A DNA stretch of 64,000 nt from an uncultured Eubacterium sp. (lineage in GTDB: Bacteria > Bacillota > Clostridia > Oscillospirales > Acutalibacteraceae), in NCBI GenBank assembly GCA_944380545.1, contig CALWHV010000014.1, positions 1 through 64,000 on the forward strand, given 5' to 3'. The position numbers and the translations under genes are program-made. Shown piece after piece: positions 15,675 through 27,794 of this stretch (the stretch's first letter is position 1; each line of letters begins with the position of its first letter). The notes under the pieces were generated by a model. It worked only from the letters and a program-made list of their open reading frames with translations. It made no database searches and was not told the DNA's origin.

Positions 15675-16559
15675 ATGACGGAACTTGAATTTAAAAATAT
15701 ACTTCAAAACGACATCTCTATAATCGAGCGCCGCCTTGAGCAGCTTCTTCCCGACTGCGCAAACGGCCAAAAGGATGTTGTTGAGGCTATGAGATACAGC
15801 CTTTCAAACGGCGGCAAAAGGATAAGGCCGGTTTTATGCCTTGAGTTTGCGCACGCCTGCTCGGCAGACAGGTATGATGCGCTCGATTTTGCCTGCGCCG
15901 TCGAATACATCCACACCTACAGCCTTATCCACGATGATTTGCCCTGTATGGACGACGACGATATGCGCCGCGGCAAGCCGAGCTGCCATAAAAAATTCGG
16001 CGAGGCGACCGCGCTTCTTGCAGGAGACGCTCTTTTGACCCACGCTTTTCAGATAATCGCCGGCTCGCAGCTGGACGATTCAAAGATTGCCGCTGCCTGC
16101 GGTCTGCTTGCTCAAAACGCCGGCGCGTGCGGAATGGTGGGCGGCCAGGAGCTTGATTTAAGGTATGAAAGCGTTTCTGCCGATTTGAATCAGATCATAA
16201 CCGTTCACAGGCTCAAAACGGGCGCGCTCATCTCGGCTGCCTGCATCCTCGGCTGTATCGCCGCGGGAGCGGACGACGCAAAAATCGCCGCCGCCTCTGC
16301 CTTTGCTTACGACCTCGGCGTTGCGTTTCAGATAAAGGACGATATTTTGGATGTCACCTCAACCACCGAGCAGCTCGGCAAGCCGGTCGGCTCGGATCAG
16401 GAAAACAACAAGGCAACATATGTTTCTCTGCGCGGGCTCGAACAGGCTCAGCAGGATGTTGAAAAGCTGACTCAGGCCGCTGTATCGCGCCTCGGCGCTT
16501 TTGAAAATTCCGAATTTCTCGCCGTTCTTTCAAAATATCTTGTAAACAGAAGCAAATAA
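15675..16559 (+). CDS. ispA: Polyprenyl diphosphate synthase (farnesyl/geranylgeranyl type)
   Basis: This enzyme condenses isopentenyl diphosphate with allylic diphosphates to make the C15 (or C20) precursor of undecaprenyl phosphate. The first aspartate-rich motif is DDLPCMDDDDMRRGK and the second is FQIKDDILDVT. The 294-residue length suits FPP synthase of Firmicutes. GGKRIRPVL marks the substrate-binding start. ACCCGGAGGG precedes the ATG. The next gene, dxs, belongs to the same pathway. Confidence 0.93.
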   Translation: MTELEFKNILQNDISIIERRLEQLLPDCANGQKDVVEAMRYSLSNGGKRIRPVLCLEFAHACSADRYDALDFACAVEYIHTYSLIHDDLPCMDDDDMRRGKPSCHKKFGEATALLAGDALLTHAFQIIAGSQLDDSKIAAACGLLAQNAGACGMVGGQELDLRYESVSADLNQIITVHRLKTGALISAACILGCIAAGADDAKIAAASAFAYDLGVAFQIKDDILDVTSTTEQLGKPVGSDQENNKATYVSLRGLEQAQQDVEKLTQAAVSRLGAFENSEFLAVLSKYLVNRSK

Positions 16560-16574
16560 AGCGGCGCTTCCCGT

Positions 16575-18449
16575 ATGAAAAGAGATGATAAAGTGTCTGT
16601 TTTAGATAAAGTAAATTCGCCAGCGGATCTTCGCCGGCTTTCGGATTCTGAACTTACGGAGCTTTGCGCCGATATAAGGAAGCTGCTGATAGAAACTGTG
16701 TCGCAAACCGGCGGCCATCTCGCTTCAAATCTCGGCGTAGTGGAGCTTACCGTCGCGCTTCACAGGGTATTCAACAGCCCCACGGATCAGATTGTGTTCG
16801 ATGTAGGCCATCAGTGCTACACGCATAAGATACTCACCGGCAGAAAGGATGATTTCCGCACGCTTCGCACAGAGGGCGGCATCAGCGGCTTTACGCGCCC
16901 TAATGAAAGCGAGCACGATATTTTTTCAAGCGGTCACTCAAGCGTTTCCGTAAGCCAGGCGGTCGGCCTTGCCAAGGCAAAGCGCATCAAGGGCGAAAAG
17001 GGCAAGGTGGTAGCCGTTATAGGCGACGGTGCTTTGACCGGCGGCCTTGCATATGAGGCGCTCAACAACTGCGCAAGCGACGACCACAGCAATCTCATAG
17101 TTATCTTAAACGATAACAAAATGTCCATCAGCCGCAATGTCGGCAGTATGGCAAAGCATCTGACCAGTGTAAGAACATCAAAGAGATATTCCACATTCAA
17201 ATCCGGCGTCAGAAAGATGCTGTATCATCTGCCGCATATAGGAAAGCAGATAAACAGGTCGCTCACCGCAGTTAACGGCTGGCTCAGGCGCAGGATATAT
17301 CACAGGGCAACCTTTTTTGAGGATCTCGGCTTTAGATATTACGGCCCTATCGACGGCCACGATATCGAATCCCTTACCGCCGCGCTTCAAACCGCAAAGG
17401 CTCATAATCACTCCGTGCTCGTTCATGTGAATACTGTCAAGGGCAGGGGGTACGAGCCGGCGGAAAAGGACCCCACTCAGTTTCACGGCATAGGAAAATT
17501 TGATATAGAAACGGGCGAGCCTCGCTCAAGCGGCGAAACATTCTCCTCCGCCTTCGGCAAAACCGTTTGCAGCCTTGCGCAAAACGATTCGCGCATCTGC
17601 TGCATAACAGCCGCTATGGCGCAGGGCACCGGCCTTGCGGAATTTGCGGAAAAATATCCGAAAAGGTTCTTTGATGTAGGAATTGCGGAGCAGCACGCCG
17701 TCACCTTCGCAAGCGGTCTTGCTAAAAACGGAATGGTGCCCGTTTTCGCCGTCTATTCAACATTTCTTCAGCGCTCCTACGACCAGCTTATTCACGATGT
17801 CGCCATGCAGGGGCTCAAGATAATCTTCGGCATAGACCGCGCCGGCTTCGTTGGCGAGGACGGCGAGTCGCATCAGGGCGTTTTTGACACTTCGTTTTTA
17901 AACAGCGTGCCCGGCCTTCGCGTTTACGCTCCGTCCGATTACGAGGAGCTTTCAAAGATGTTCGTAAAGGCGGTCTACCGTGACAAGGGCGCCGCAGCCG
18001 TGCGCTATCCGCGCGGAAAGGCGGGCGCAATGCCTCCCGGCTACTCCTATGAAAAAGAGGATTTTTCGCTTTTCGGCAGCGAAAGCGCCCGCAATCTCAT
18101 CGTTTCCTACGGACGGGAGTTCAGCGAGTGCTACCGTGCGCTTGAGCAGCTTGAAAACACCGCCGTTTTAAAGCTCAACTGCATCAAGCCGATAGCACGG
18201 GAAGCCGTTATGCTCGCTTCAAAAGCGGAAAATGTGTTCTTTTTTGAGGAAGCGGTCAAAAGCGGCGGTGTAGGCGAAAGCTTTGCCGCTATGATGCAGG
18301 AAAACGGCATAAAGGCGCGCTTTATACATACCGCTGTTGAAGACGGGTTTATAAAGCAGGCGTCCGTTGCCTCGCAGCTCAAAAAATATTCGCTGGATTA
18401 TCAAGGCGTGCTGGAAGTGATAGAAAATGAGCAGAAAAACAAGGCTTGA
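16575..18449 (+). CDS. dxs: 1-deoxy-D-xylulose-5-phosphate synthase
   Basis: Dxs condenses pyruvate and glyceraldehyde 3-phosphate, the first step of the MEP isoprenoid pathway. The 624-residue protein has the thiamin diphosphate motif GDGALTGG with AYEALNN, an early SQTGGHLASNLGVVELT block, then DVGIAEQHAVTFASGLA in the pyrimidine-binding domain and FGIDRAGFVGEDGESHQG. The C-terminal transketolase domain is complete. It ends 23 bases inside the tlyA start, an overlap that suggests coupling. I see no missing catalytic residue. Confidence 0.95.
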   Translation: MKRDDKVSVLDKVNSPADLRRLSDSELTELCADIRKLLIETVSQTGGHLASNLGVVELTVALHRVFNSPTDQIVFDVGHQCYTHKILTGRKDDFRTLRTEGGISGFTRPNESEHDIFSSGHSSVSVSQAVGLAKAKRIKGEKGKVVAVIGDGALTGGLAYEALNNCASDDHSNLIVILNDNKMSISRNVGSMAKHLTSVRTSKRYSTFKSGVRKMLYHLPHIGKQINRSLTAVNGWLRRRIYHRATFFEDLGFRYYGPIDGHDIESLTAALQTAKAHNHSVLVHVNTVKGRGYEPAEKDPTQFHGIGKFDIETGEPRSSGETFSSAFGKTVCSLAQNDSRICCITAAMAQGTGLAEFAEKYPKRFFDVGIAEQHAVTFASGLAKNGMVPVFAVYSTFLQRSYDQLIHDVAMQGLKIIFGIDRAGFVGEDGESHQGVFDTSFLNSVPGLRVYAPSDYEELSKMFVKAVYRDKGAAAVRYPRGKAGAMPPGYSYEKEDFSLFGSESARNLIVSYGREFSECYRALEQLENTAVLKLNCIKPIAREAVMLASKAENVFFFEEAVKSGGVGESFAAMMQENGIKARFIHTAVEDGFIKQASVASQLKKYSLDYQGVLEVIENEQKNKA

Positions 18450-19233
18450 TGTCGCCGTTTTCGAGCAGGGCTACGCGCCCAGCAGAGAAAAGGCAAAGGC
18501 TGTCATTATGGCGGGTCAGGTCTATGTAAATAACCAAAAGGTGGATAAGGCAGGGTTTGAGCTAAAAGAGGGCGATAAGCTTGAGGTGCGCGGCAGCTCC
18601 CTTAAATATGTCAGCCGCGGCGGCTTGAAGCTTGAAAAGGCGATGCAGGTTTTCCCGATAAACCTCAACGGCTGCGTCTGTATGGATGTAGGCGCGTCCA
18701 CCGGCGGCTTTACCGATTGTATGCTTATGAACGGCGCGTCAAGGGTCTATTCAATAGATGTCGGCTACGGCCAGCTCGCCTGGAAGCTCAGGTGCGACGA
18801 ACGCGTCGTAAATCTTGAGCGCACCAATTTCAGATATGTTACAAACGAGCAGGTAAAGGAAAAGATAGATTTTGCAAGCGTCGATGTCTCCTTTATCTCG
18901 CTCAGGCTGATATTCCCAAAGCTCTATGAGCTTCTGAAGCCCGGCGCGCAGGCTGTCTGCCTTATTAAGCCTCAGTTTGAGGCGGGCAGGGAAAAGGTCG
19001 GAAAAAAAGGCGTTGTAAGGGATACCGCCGTACATAAAGAGGTTGTTGAAAAAGTCGTAAATCAGGCGCTTGAAGCGGGCTTTTCCGTTTTGGGGTTTGA
19101 TTTCTCGCCGGTAAAGGGGCCGGAGGGCAATATAGAATATCTTATGTGGCTCTCGCGGGACGAGAAGCCGCATATCTCGGAAGATATAAACGCCGCAGGC
19201 GTCGTTGAGGATTCACACGAGGAACTGAAATGA
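18427..19233 (+). CDS. tlyA: TlyA family rRNA 2'-O-methyltransferase
   Basis: TlyA proteins combine an S4 RNA-binding domain with an FtsJ-like methyltransferase and methylate riboses in 16S and 23S rRNA. Residues 1-65 form the S4 domain (RLDVAVFEQGYAPSREKAKA), followed by YVSRGGLKLEKA. The SAM loop is DVGASTGGFTDCML, with SVDVSFISLRLIFPKL and LIKPQFEAGREKVGKKGVV later. The length of 268 fits. It lies between dxs and nadK with overlapping ends, the usual order in Firmicutes. Confidence 0.94.
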   Translation: MSRKTRLDVAVFEQGYAPSREKAKAVIMAGQVYVNNQKVDKAGFELKEGDKLEVRGSSLKYVSRGGLKLEKAMQVFPINLNGCVCMDVGASTGGFTDCMLMNGASRVYSIDVGYGQLAWKLRCDERVVNLERTNFRYVTNEQVKEKIDFASVDVSFISLRLIFPKLYELLKPGAQAVCLIKPQFEAGREKVGKKGVVRDTAVHKEVVEKVVNQALEAGFSVLGFDFSPVKGPEGNIEYLMWLSRDEKPHISEDINAAGVVEDSHEELK

Positions 19234-20084
19234 TATTTTCTCTGTTTGCAAATCTTGAAAAAAGCGACCTGCGCTCTCTCGCCGCAGAGGCGGCGCAGCT
19301 TTTAGGCGCGGGTGAAAATAAGATAATTTTGGACGAGGCTTATTCCGCCGTTATGGGCGCCGGTTTTTCATACGCGCCGGAGAGCGAGATGTACCGCTCG
19401 TGCGATGTCGCCGTCGTTCTCGGCGGAGACGGCAGCACTATGAAGGTCGCCAAAAACGCCGCGCTGTGCGGGAAGCCCGCTCTCGGAGTCAACGGCGGCA
19501 GGCTCGGCTTTTTAAGCGCGGCGGAAAGAAACGAGCTTTCGCTGCTGCAAAATGTGCTCGCCGGCAAATATGTTATTGACGAGCGCATTATGCTCAAGGC
19601 GGATGTCTTTAAAAACGGAAAAAGGATAAGCCACAACCACTGCCTTAACGACGCCGTGATTTCAAGGGGCGATTTCGCAAGGCTGATAGATATAGACATC
19701 AAATCGGATGAAACGGGTATGCTCAGCGTTCGGGCGGACGGGATCATCGTTTCAACGCCCACCGGATCCACAGCGTATTCTCTTGCCGCAGGCGGCCCGA
19801 TATTAAGCCCCGATTTAAACTGCTTTGTTATAACCTCCATCTGTCCTCATTCGCTTATGGACAGAAGCATCGTTGTCAATTCAAAATATTCGCTCAATAT
19901 ATCGGTTTCAAGCGATGTTTCAAACAGCGCGGTCTTGAACTGCGACGGCGGCGAGCCGATAGAAATAGACTCAAACTGCACCGTTTGCGTTTCGCTTTCA
20001 AATTATAAGGCGCGGCTGATAAAGCTGAAGCCTGATAATTTTTATCAAATAGTAAAAAAGAAGATAATCGAGAGAGGCTCTTAG
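19230..20084 (+). CDS. nadK: NAD kinase
   Basis: NadK phosphorylates NAD to NADP using ATP. The 284-residue protein has the catalytic GGDGSTMKVAKNAA loop, NGGRLGFLSA, and the C-terminal SPTGSTAYSLAAGGPI-like segment (here STPTGSTAYSLAAGGPIL). The HSLMDRSIVVN region follows. Its ATG overlaps the tlyA stop by four bases. Confidence 0.95.
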   Translation: MIFSLFANLEKSDLRSLAAEAAQLLGAGENKIILDEAYSAVMGAGFSYAPESEMYRSCDVAVVLGGDGSTMKVAKNAALCGKPALGVNGGRLGFLSAAERNELSLLQNVLAGKYVIDERIMLKADVFKNGKRISHNHCLNDAVISRGDFARLIDIDIKSDETGMLSVRADGIIVSTPTGSTAYSLAAGGPILSPDLNCFVITSICPHSLMDRSIVVNSKYSLNISVSSDVSNSAVLNCDGGEPIEIDSNCTVCVSLSNYKARLIKLKPDNFYQIVKKKIIERGS

Positions 20085-20085
20085 T

Positions 20086-20550
20086 ATGAAAAGAAGAAGA
20101 CTTGAAAAAATAATCGAGCTTATAGGCGAGCATAAGATAGAGACCCAGGAGGAGCTTCAGTCCTACTTAAGGGAAAGCGGCTTTGATGTCACCCAGGCAA
20201 CCATATCAAGGGATATAAAGGAGCTGCGCCTTGTCAAGGAGCTTTCGCCGGAGGGCAGGTATATCTATACTCCCCGTATGCGCGACCCCAAATACGACCC
20301 CGATCTCAGAAAAAGCGGCATATTGAACGAATCTGTTTTGCGCGTTGATTTTGCAATGAACACCGTGTGCGTAAAATGCCGCGCCGGCACGGCGGGAGCC
20401 GTCTGCGCCGCGCTTGACGGCACGCGCTGGAGCGGAGTCGTAGGCACCATCGCGGGAGACGACACTATCTTCATACTTTGCAGAAACGAAAAATCCGCCC
20501 GCCTTTTCAGCTCTAATTTGGAGAGTGTTATAAATGCTCAAAACTCTTGA
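20086..20550 (+). CDS. argR: Arginine repressor
   Basis: ArgR is an arginine-sensing hexameric repressor of arginine synthesis. The 154-residue protein has the winged helix with VTQATISRDIKELRLVK (about residues 40-56) and the C-terminal arginine-binding domain with RAGTAGAVCAALD and GTIAGDDTIFILCRN. In Firmicutes a gene of this type lies between nadK or tlyA and recN, as here. The end overlaps recN by 17 bases. Confidence 0.94.
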   Translation: MKRRRLEKIIELIGEHKIETQEELQSYLRESGFDVTQATISRDIKELRLVKELSPEGRYIYTPRMRDPKYDPDLRKSGILNESVLRVDFAMNTVCVKCRAGTAGAVCAALDGTRWSGVVGTIAGDDTIFILCRNEKSARLFSSNLESVINAQNS

Positions 20551-22210
20551 GATTGAAAATATAGCCGTTATAGAGCGGGCGGAGATCGAATTTCTGCCCG
20601 GCTTCAATGTGCTTACGGGCGAAACGGGCGCGGGCAAATCCATCGTTGTGGATTCCATAAACGCCATACTCGGCGAGCGCACCTCGCGTGAGCTTGTAAG
20701 AACGGGCGCGCAGCACGCCTTCGTTTCCGCCTATTTTACGGATATCGACCCCTGCGTCAGCGCAAAGCTCGAGGAGCTCGGCTATCCCAAAAACGAGGAA
20801 AACGATCTCATCATAACGCGCCGCATCGGGGCGGACGGCAAATCGCTGTGCAAAATCAATTCGCGCACGGCTAATGTTTCCGCGCTCAAGGAGCTCGGAA
20901 AGGAGCTTGTGAATATCCACGGCCAGCACGACAGCCAGGCGCTCCTCAACCCCGAAAGCCATATAGGCTTCATAGATATGCTTTGTAAAAGCGATAAGCC
21001 TCTTTGCGAATATAAAGAGGCGTTTTCGGATTTTATGCGCATAAGGCGCAGATTAAAGCGGCTGACGGCGGACGCCGAGAATAACGACAACACTGCAAGC
21101 CTGCTCGATTACCAGATAGCGGAGCTTGAGAACGCCGGCGTTTCAAGCGGCGAAACAGAAAGGCTAACCGAGAGGAAAAAAGCGCTCGACAACGCCGCCG
21201 ACGCGCTTTCTGCGCTTTCTGCTCTTGATTCCTGCGTAAACGGCGATGACGACGCACCCGGCGTTCGCGTCGCGCTTTCAACAGCGGCAAAGGAGCTGGA
21301 GCCTTTCGCCCCGTTTTTGCCCGATGTGGAAAAACTTCTGCGCATCCTTGCGGATACTGACGCGCAGCTTGAGGATGCGCTTTCTCTTTCCCGCGCCGCC
21401 GCGCAGCAGCTCGATTCCGACCCTGAGGAAAAAGAGGCTGTTGAGGAGCGGCTGGATATGCTTTTCAGGCTCTCCTCAAAATACGGCGGCTCCGAGGAGC
21501 GGATGCTTGAGTATCTTGAAAGCGCAAGGGAAAAGCGCGCTCTCATCGCCACCGACGAGCAGGAGCTTGAACGGCTCGATTCCGAATACGATGCCGCACT
21601 GCAAAGAGTATCCGAGCTTGCCGCGCGCCTTTCAAACGAAAGAAAAGCCACCGCCGCAGAGTTTGAAAAAAATGTCAAGCGGCAGCTTGAATTTCTCGAT
21701 ATGCCGGGCGTCACTTTTAAGGTCGATTTTCAAAAGGGGATACTCTCTTCCTCGGGTACGGACAGGATCGAGTTTCTCATTTCCGCAAACGCCGGCGAAG
21801 AGCCGCGCCCGCTTGCAAGGATCGCTTCCGGCGGCGAGCTTTCAAGAATTATGCTTGCAATCAAGAGTATTCTGGCTTATAATGATACAATCGATACGCT
21901 GATATTCGACGAGATTGACACGGGCGTTTCTGGCAGGGCAAGCGGCAGGATAGGCCAAAAGCTCAAGGCGCTTTCCAAGGACACCCAGGTTATCACCGTC
22001 ACTCATTCCGCCCAGATCGCTTCGTTTGCCGATTCGCATTTCCTTATTAAAAAAGACACTGAAAACGGCAGAACCTACAGCAATATCACTCCGCTTTCAA
22101 AATCTCAGCGGATAGAGGAGCTTGCAAGGATTATGGGCGGGCTCAATATCACCGACGCGCTTCTTAACAGCGCGGCGGAGATGCTTAAAAATTCTCAGGA
22201 GGTCAACTGA
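20534..22210 (+). CDS. recN: DNA repair protein RecN
   Basis: RecN is an SMC-like ATPase acting early at double-strand breaks. The 558-residue protein has Walker A GETGAGKSIVVDSINAIL at about residue 30, then long coiled-coil arms (residues about 170-360), the ABC signature ASGGELSRIMLAIK, and Walker B LIFDEIDTGVSG. The structure and length match the family. Its stop is one base before the tyrS ATG. Confidence 0.95.
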   Translation: MLKTLEIENIAVIERAEIEFLPGFNVLTGETGAGKSIVVDSINAILGERTSRELVRTGAQHAFVSAYFTDIDPCVSAKLEELGYPKNEENDLIITRRIGADGKSLCKINSRTANVSALKELGKELVNIHGQHDSQALLNPESHIGFIDMLCKSDKPLCEYKEAFSDFMRIRRRLKRLTADAENNDNTASLLDYQIAELENAGVSSGETERLTERKKALDNAADALSALSALDSCVNGDDDAPGVRVALSTAAKELEPFAPFLPDVEKLLRILADTDAQLEDALSLSRAAAQQLDSDPEEKEAVEERLDMLFRLSSKYGGSEERMLEYLESAREKRALIATDEQELERLDSEYDAALQRVSELAARLSNERKATAAEFEKNVKRQLEFLDMPGVTFKVDFQKGILSSSGTDRIEFLISANAGEEPRPLARIASGGELSRIMLAIKSILAYNDTIDTLIFDEIDTGVSGRASGRIGQKLKALSKDTQVITVTHSAQIASFADSHFLIKKDTENGRTYSNITPLSKSQRIEELARIMGGLNITDALLNSAAEMLKNSQEVN

Positions 22211-22211
22211 T

Positions 22212-23435
22212 ATGGGTATATACGAGGAGCTGCGCGAACGCGGACTTATCGCGCAGGTCACCAACGAGGAAGAGATACGAAATATGATAAACAGCGGCAA
22301 GGCCGTATTCTACATAGGCTTTGACTGCACGGCGGACAGCCTCACCGCCGGTCATTTTATGGCGCTCACGCTTATGAAGCGGCTTCAGATGGCAGGCAAC
22401 AAGCCTATCGCACTCATCGGCGGCGGCACCACTATGATAGGCGACCCCAGCGGAAGAACTGATATGAGAAAGATGCTCACCCGCGAGGATATAGACCATA
22501 ACGCGGCGTGCTTTAAAAAGCAGATGGAGCGCTTTATTGATTTTTCGGACGGTAAGGCGCAGATGATAAATAACGCCGACTGGCTGCTTAAGCTCAATTA
22601 TATTGAGCTGCTGCGCGAGGTTGGCGCCTGCTTCTCAGTAAACAATATGCTGCGCGCGGAGTGCTATAAGCAGAGGATGGAAAAGGGCCTCTCCTTCCTT
22701 GAATTCAACTATATGATAATGCAGTCTTATGATTTTTACTACCTTTTCAAAAATTATGACTGCAATATGCAGTTCGGCGGAGACGACCAGTGGAGCAATA
22801 TGCTCGGCGGCACGGAGCTTATCAGAAGAAAGCTCGGCAAGGACGCCCACGCGATGACCATAACCCTGCTCACCGATTCGCAGGGCAAAAAAATGGGCAA
22901 AACGGCGGGCAACGCCGTCTGGCTTGACGCAAATAAGACCTCTCCTTATGATTTTTACCAGTATTGGCGCAATGTTGCGGACGAGGATGTGCTCAAGTGC
23001 ATAAGGATGCTCACCTTCCTGCCGCTTGAGCAGATAAACGAAATGGATTCCTGGCAGGGCAGTCAGCTCAATACTGCTAAGGAGATACTCGCCTTTGAGC
23101 TTACAAAGATGGTTCACGGCGAGGAGGAAGCTGTCAAGGCGCAAACGGCTGCGCGCGCTCTTTTCGCAGGCGGCGCCGATGATTCCGATATGCCCACAAC
23201 GGCTGTTGACGCTTCGGCGCTTGATGAAAACGGCAATATCGGTGTGCTTGAGCTTATGCTCACAGCCGGTATGATTAAGTCTAAGGGCGAGGGCAGAAGG
23301 CTCATCCAGCAGGGCGGCGTCACTGTAGACGATGAAAAGCTCACGGATTCCTACGCCTGCGTTTCACGCGCTCAGCTTGAGGGCGGCGTCATCATCAAAA
23401 AGGGCAAAAAGGTTTTCCGCAAATTCACTGTATAA
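22212..23435 (+). CDS. tyrS: Tyrosyl-tRNA synthetase
   Basis: This enzyme charges tRNA-Tyr. The 407-residue protein has the HIGH-type motif as AGHFMALTLM, the tyrosine-binding YDFYYL and QFGGDDQWSNM, and the KMSKS loop as KKMGKTAGNAVWL. The C-terminal S4 domain (KSKGEGRRLIQQGGVTVDD) is complete. I start at ATG 22212, one base after recN, because an upstream in-frame start would lie inside recN. The one-base gap leaves no room for a T-box leader. A hairpin terminator follows. Confidence 0.95.
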   Translation: MGIYEELRERGLIAQVTNEEEIRNMINSGKAVFYIGFDCTADSLTAGHFMALTLMKRLQMAGNKPIALIGGGTTMIGDPSGRTDMRKMLTREDIDHNAACFKKQMERFIDFSDGKAQMINNADWLLKLNYIELLREVGACFSVNNMLRAECYKQRMEKGLSFLEFNYMIMQSYDFYYLFKNYDCNMQFGGDDQWSNMLGGTELIRRKLGKDAHAMTITLLTDSQGKKMGKTAGNAVWLDANKTSPYDFYQYWRNVADEDVLKCIRMLTFLPLEQINEMDSWQGSQLNTAKEILAFELTKMVHGEEEAVKAQTAARALFAGGADDSDMPTTAVDASALDENGNIGVLELMLTAGMIKSKGEGRRLIQQGGVTVDDEKLTDSYACVSRAQLEGGVIIKKGKKVFRKFTV

Positions 23436-23445
23436 TCGTTATTTC

Positions 23446-23482
23446 AAGGCTGCCTGAGGCTCTGCTTCAAGGCGGCCTTTTT
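23446..23482 (+). terminator. Terminator after tyrS
   Basis: A 9-bp stem, AAGGCTGCC with GGCGGCCTT (one G-T pair), closes a 16-base loop and is followed by TTTT and an A/T-rich stretch. It ends the long 12.9-23.4 kb operon. The ligA promoter begins 23 bases later. Confidence 0.8.
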
Positions 23483-23504
23483 AATAAAATAATAAATATT
23501 TTAA

Positions 23505-26356
<2,852 letters not shown>

Positions 26357-26366
26357 AGGTGATAGT

Positions 26367-27794
26367 ATGACTCAAAAGGTTATTGATTATTTAAACGGCT
26401 TAAAAGACAAAAAGGTTGCCTTCGTCGGTATGGGCGTCGCCAATGTGCCCTGTGCCGAATGGCTCGCGCGCCACGGCGTTGAGGTCTGGGCGTGCGATAA
26501 AAACGGCAGGGATTATATCGGCGCCGATATCTGCCGCAGTCTTGAGGAGCTCGGCGTGCATTTCAGCCTCGGAGAGGATTATCTTTCCGTTTTGCCGCAG
26601 ATGGATATTGTTTTCCGCTCGCACGGAATACTGCCCTTTCAAAACAAATGGATAGGCGAGTGCATAGAGCGCGGGCAGAAGGTCACTACGGAGATGGAGG
26701 TCTTCTTTTCTCTCTGCCCCGCGCCCATAATCGGCGTAACCGGCTCAAACGGCAAAACAACAACAACCACGCTTATTTCGGAGATGCTCAAGGCTCAGGG
26801 AAAAAGAGTTTTTCTCGGCGGCAATATCGGCAGGGCGCTTATGCCGGAGCTTGAAACCATCACTCAAAGCGATATCGCCGTGGTTGAGCTTTCGTCGTTT
26901 CAGCTTCTCACTATGGGCAATATGAAAAACAAGCCCGATATATCCGTTGTAACAAATATAGAGATAACGCATCAGGATCATCATATAAGCCTTGACGAAT
27001 ATGTAGACGCCAAGCGCAATATCCTGATCTACCAAAGTCCGGATTCAAAAACGGTGCTCAACGCCGACTGTGATTATTCCATCGGCGGGCGTGTTTATCA
27101 CGATATGCGCTTTGATGTGCGCGGCACGCTTTACGAGTTCTCAATAAATCATCCGGTCGAGCGCGGCGCGTATCTGGACGATAAAAGCTATATCGTCTTT
27201 GCGGAAAACGGCAGGCATACGCCGCTGTTTCACATCAGCTGCATAAAAATCCGCGGCAGGCATAATATAGAGAATTTCTGCACGGCTATCTCCGCCGTGT
27301 GGGGGCTTGTTTCTCCCGAAAATATGAAAAAAACCGCCGAGAGCTTCAACGGCGTCGAGCACAGGATAGAATTTGTGCGCGAGTTCGGCGGCGTTAAATA
27401 TTATAATGATTCAATCGCCACCTCGCCGTCGCGCGTGATAAGCTGCCTCAATTCTTTCGATCAAAAAATCATAATGATCTGCGGCGGCTCGGATAAGGGC
27501 AACGATATGTCCCAAATGGCGCCGGATATCATAAAAAATGTAAAGCTCCTTGTGCTCAACGGCGCCACAAAGCAAAAAATATACGACGCCGTCACCTCCT
27601 GCGCCGGCTATGCGGAAAACGCTCCCCGCATAATTATTACTGATACTATGGAAAACGCGCTCGCCGAGGCGCGCAAAAACGCCGAGCCCGGCGATGTCGT
27701 CGTGCTCTGCCCCGCATGTCCGGCGTTTGACCAGTTTAAAACCTTTGAATACAGGGGCAGAAGATTTAAGGAATTGGTGAATGATTTTAAATGA
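26367..27794 (+). CDS. murD: UDP-N-acetylmuramoylalanine-D-glutamate ligase
   Basis: MurD adds D-glutamate to UDP-MurNAc-L-Ala in the cytoplasm, forming a peptidoglycan precursor. The 475-residue protein has an N-terminal Rossmann-type domain (KKVAFVGMGVAN), the ATP-binding GVTGSNGKTTTTTLISEML, the lysine/histidine region with NIEITHQDHH, and the C-terminal domain with ICGGSDKGND and VVLCPACPAFDQFKTFEYRG. It lies apart from the usual dcw cluster. RBS AAAGGTGATAGT precedes ATG 26367. Confidence 0.92.
   Translation: MTQKVIDYLNGLKDKKVAFVGMGVANVPCAEWLARHGVEVWACDKNGRDYIGADICRSLEELGVHFSLGEDYLSVLPQMDIVFRSHGILPFQNKWIGECIERGQKVTTEMEVFFSLCPAPIIGVTGSNGKTTTTTLISEMLKAQGKRVFLGGNIGRALMPELETITQSDIAVVELSSFQLLTMGNMKNKPDISVVTNIEITHQDHHISLDEYVDAKRNILIYQSPDSKTVLNADCDYSIGGRVYHDMRFDVRGTLYEFSINHPVERGAYLDDKSYIVFAENGRHTPLFHISCIKIRGRHNIENFCTAISAVWGLVSPENMKKTAESFNGVEHRIEFVREFGGVKYYNDSIATSPSRVISCLNSFDQKIIMICGGSDKGNDMSQMAPDIIKNVKLLVLNGATKQKIYDAVTSCAGYAENAPRIIITDTMENALAEARKNAEPGDVVVLCPACPAFDQFKTFEYRGRRFKELVNDFK

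Noticed and set aside
21109-21714. Serine-rich open frame on the minus strand
   Set aside because: Antisense to recN coiled-coil codons; the composition mirrors that region.
22195-22215. T-box leader for tyrS
   Set aside because: The gap from recN is one base, so there is no room for a leader.
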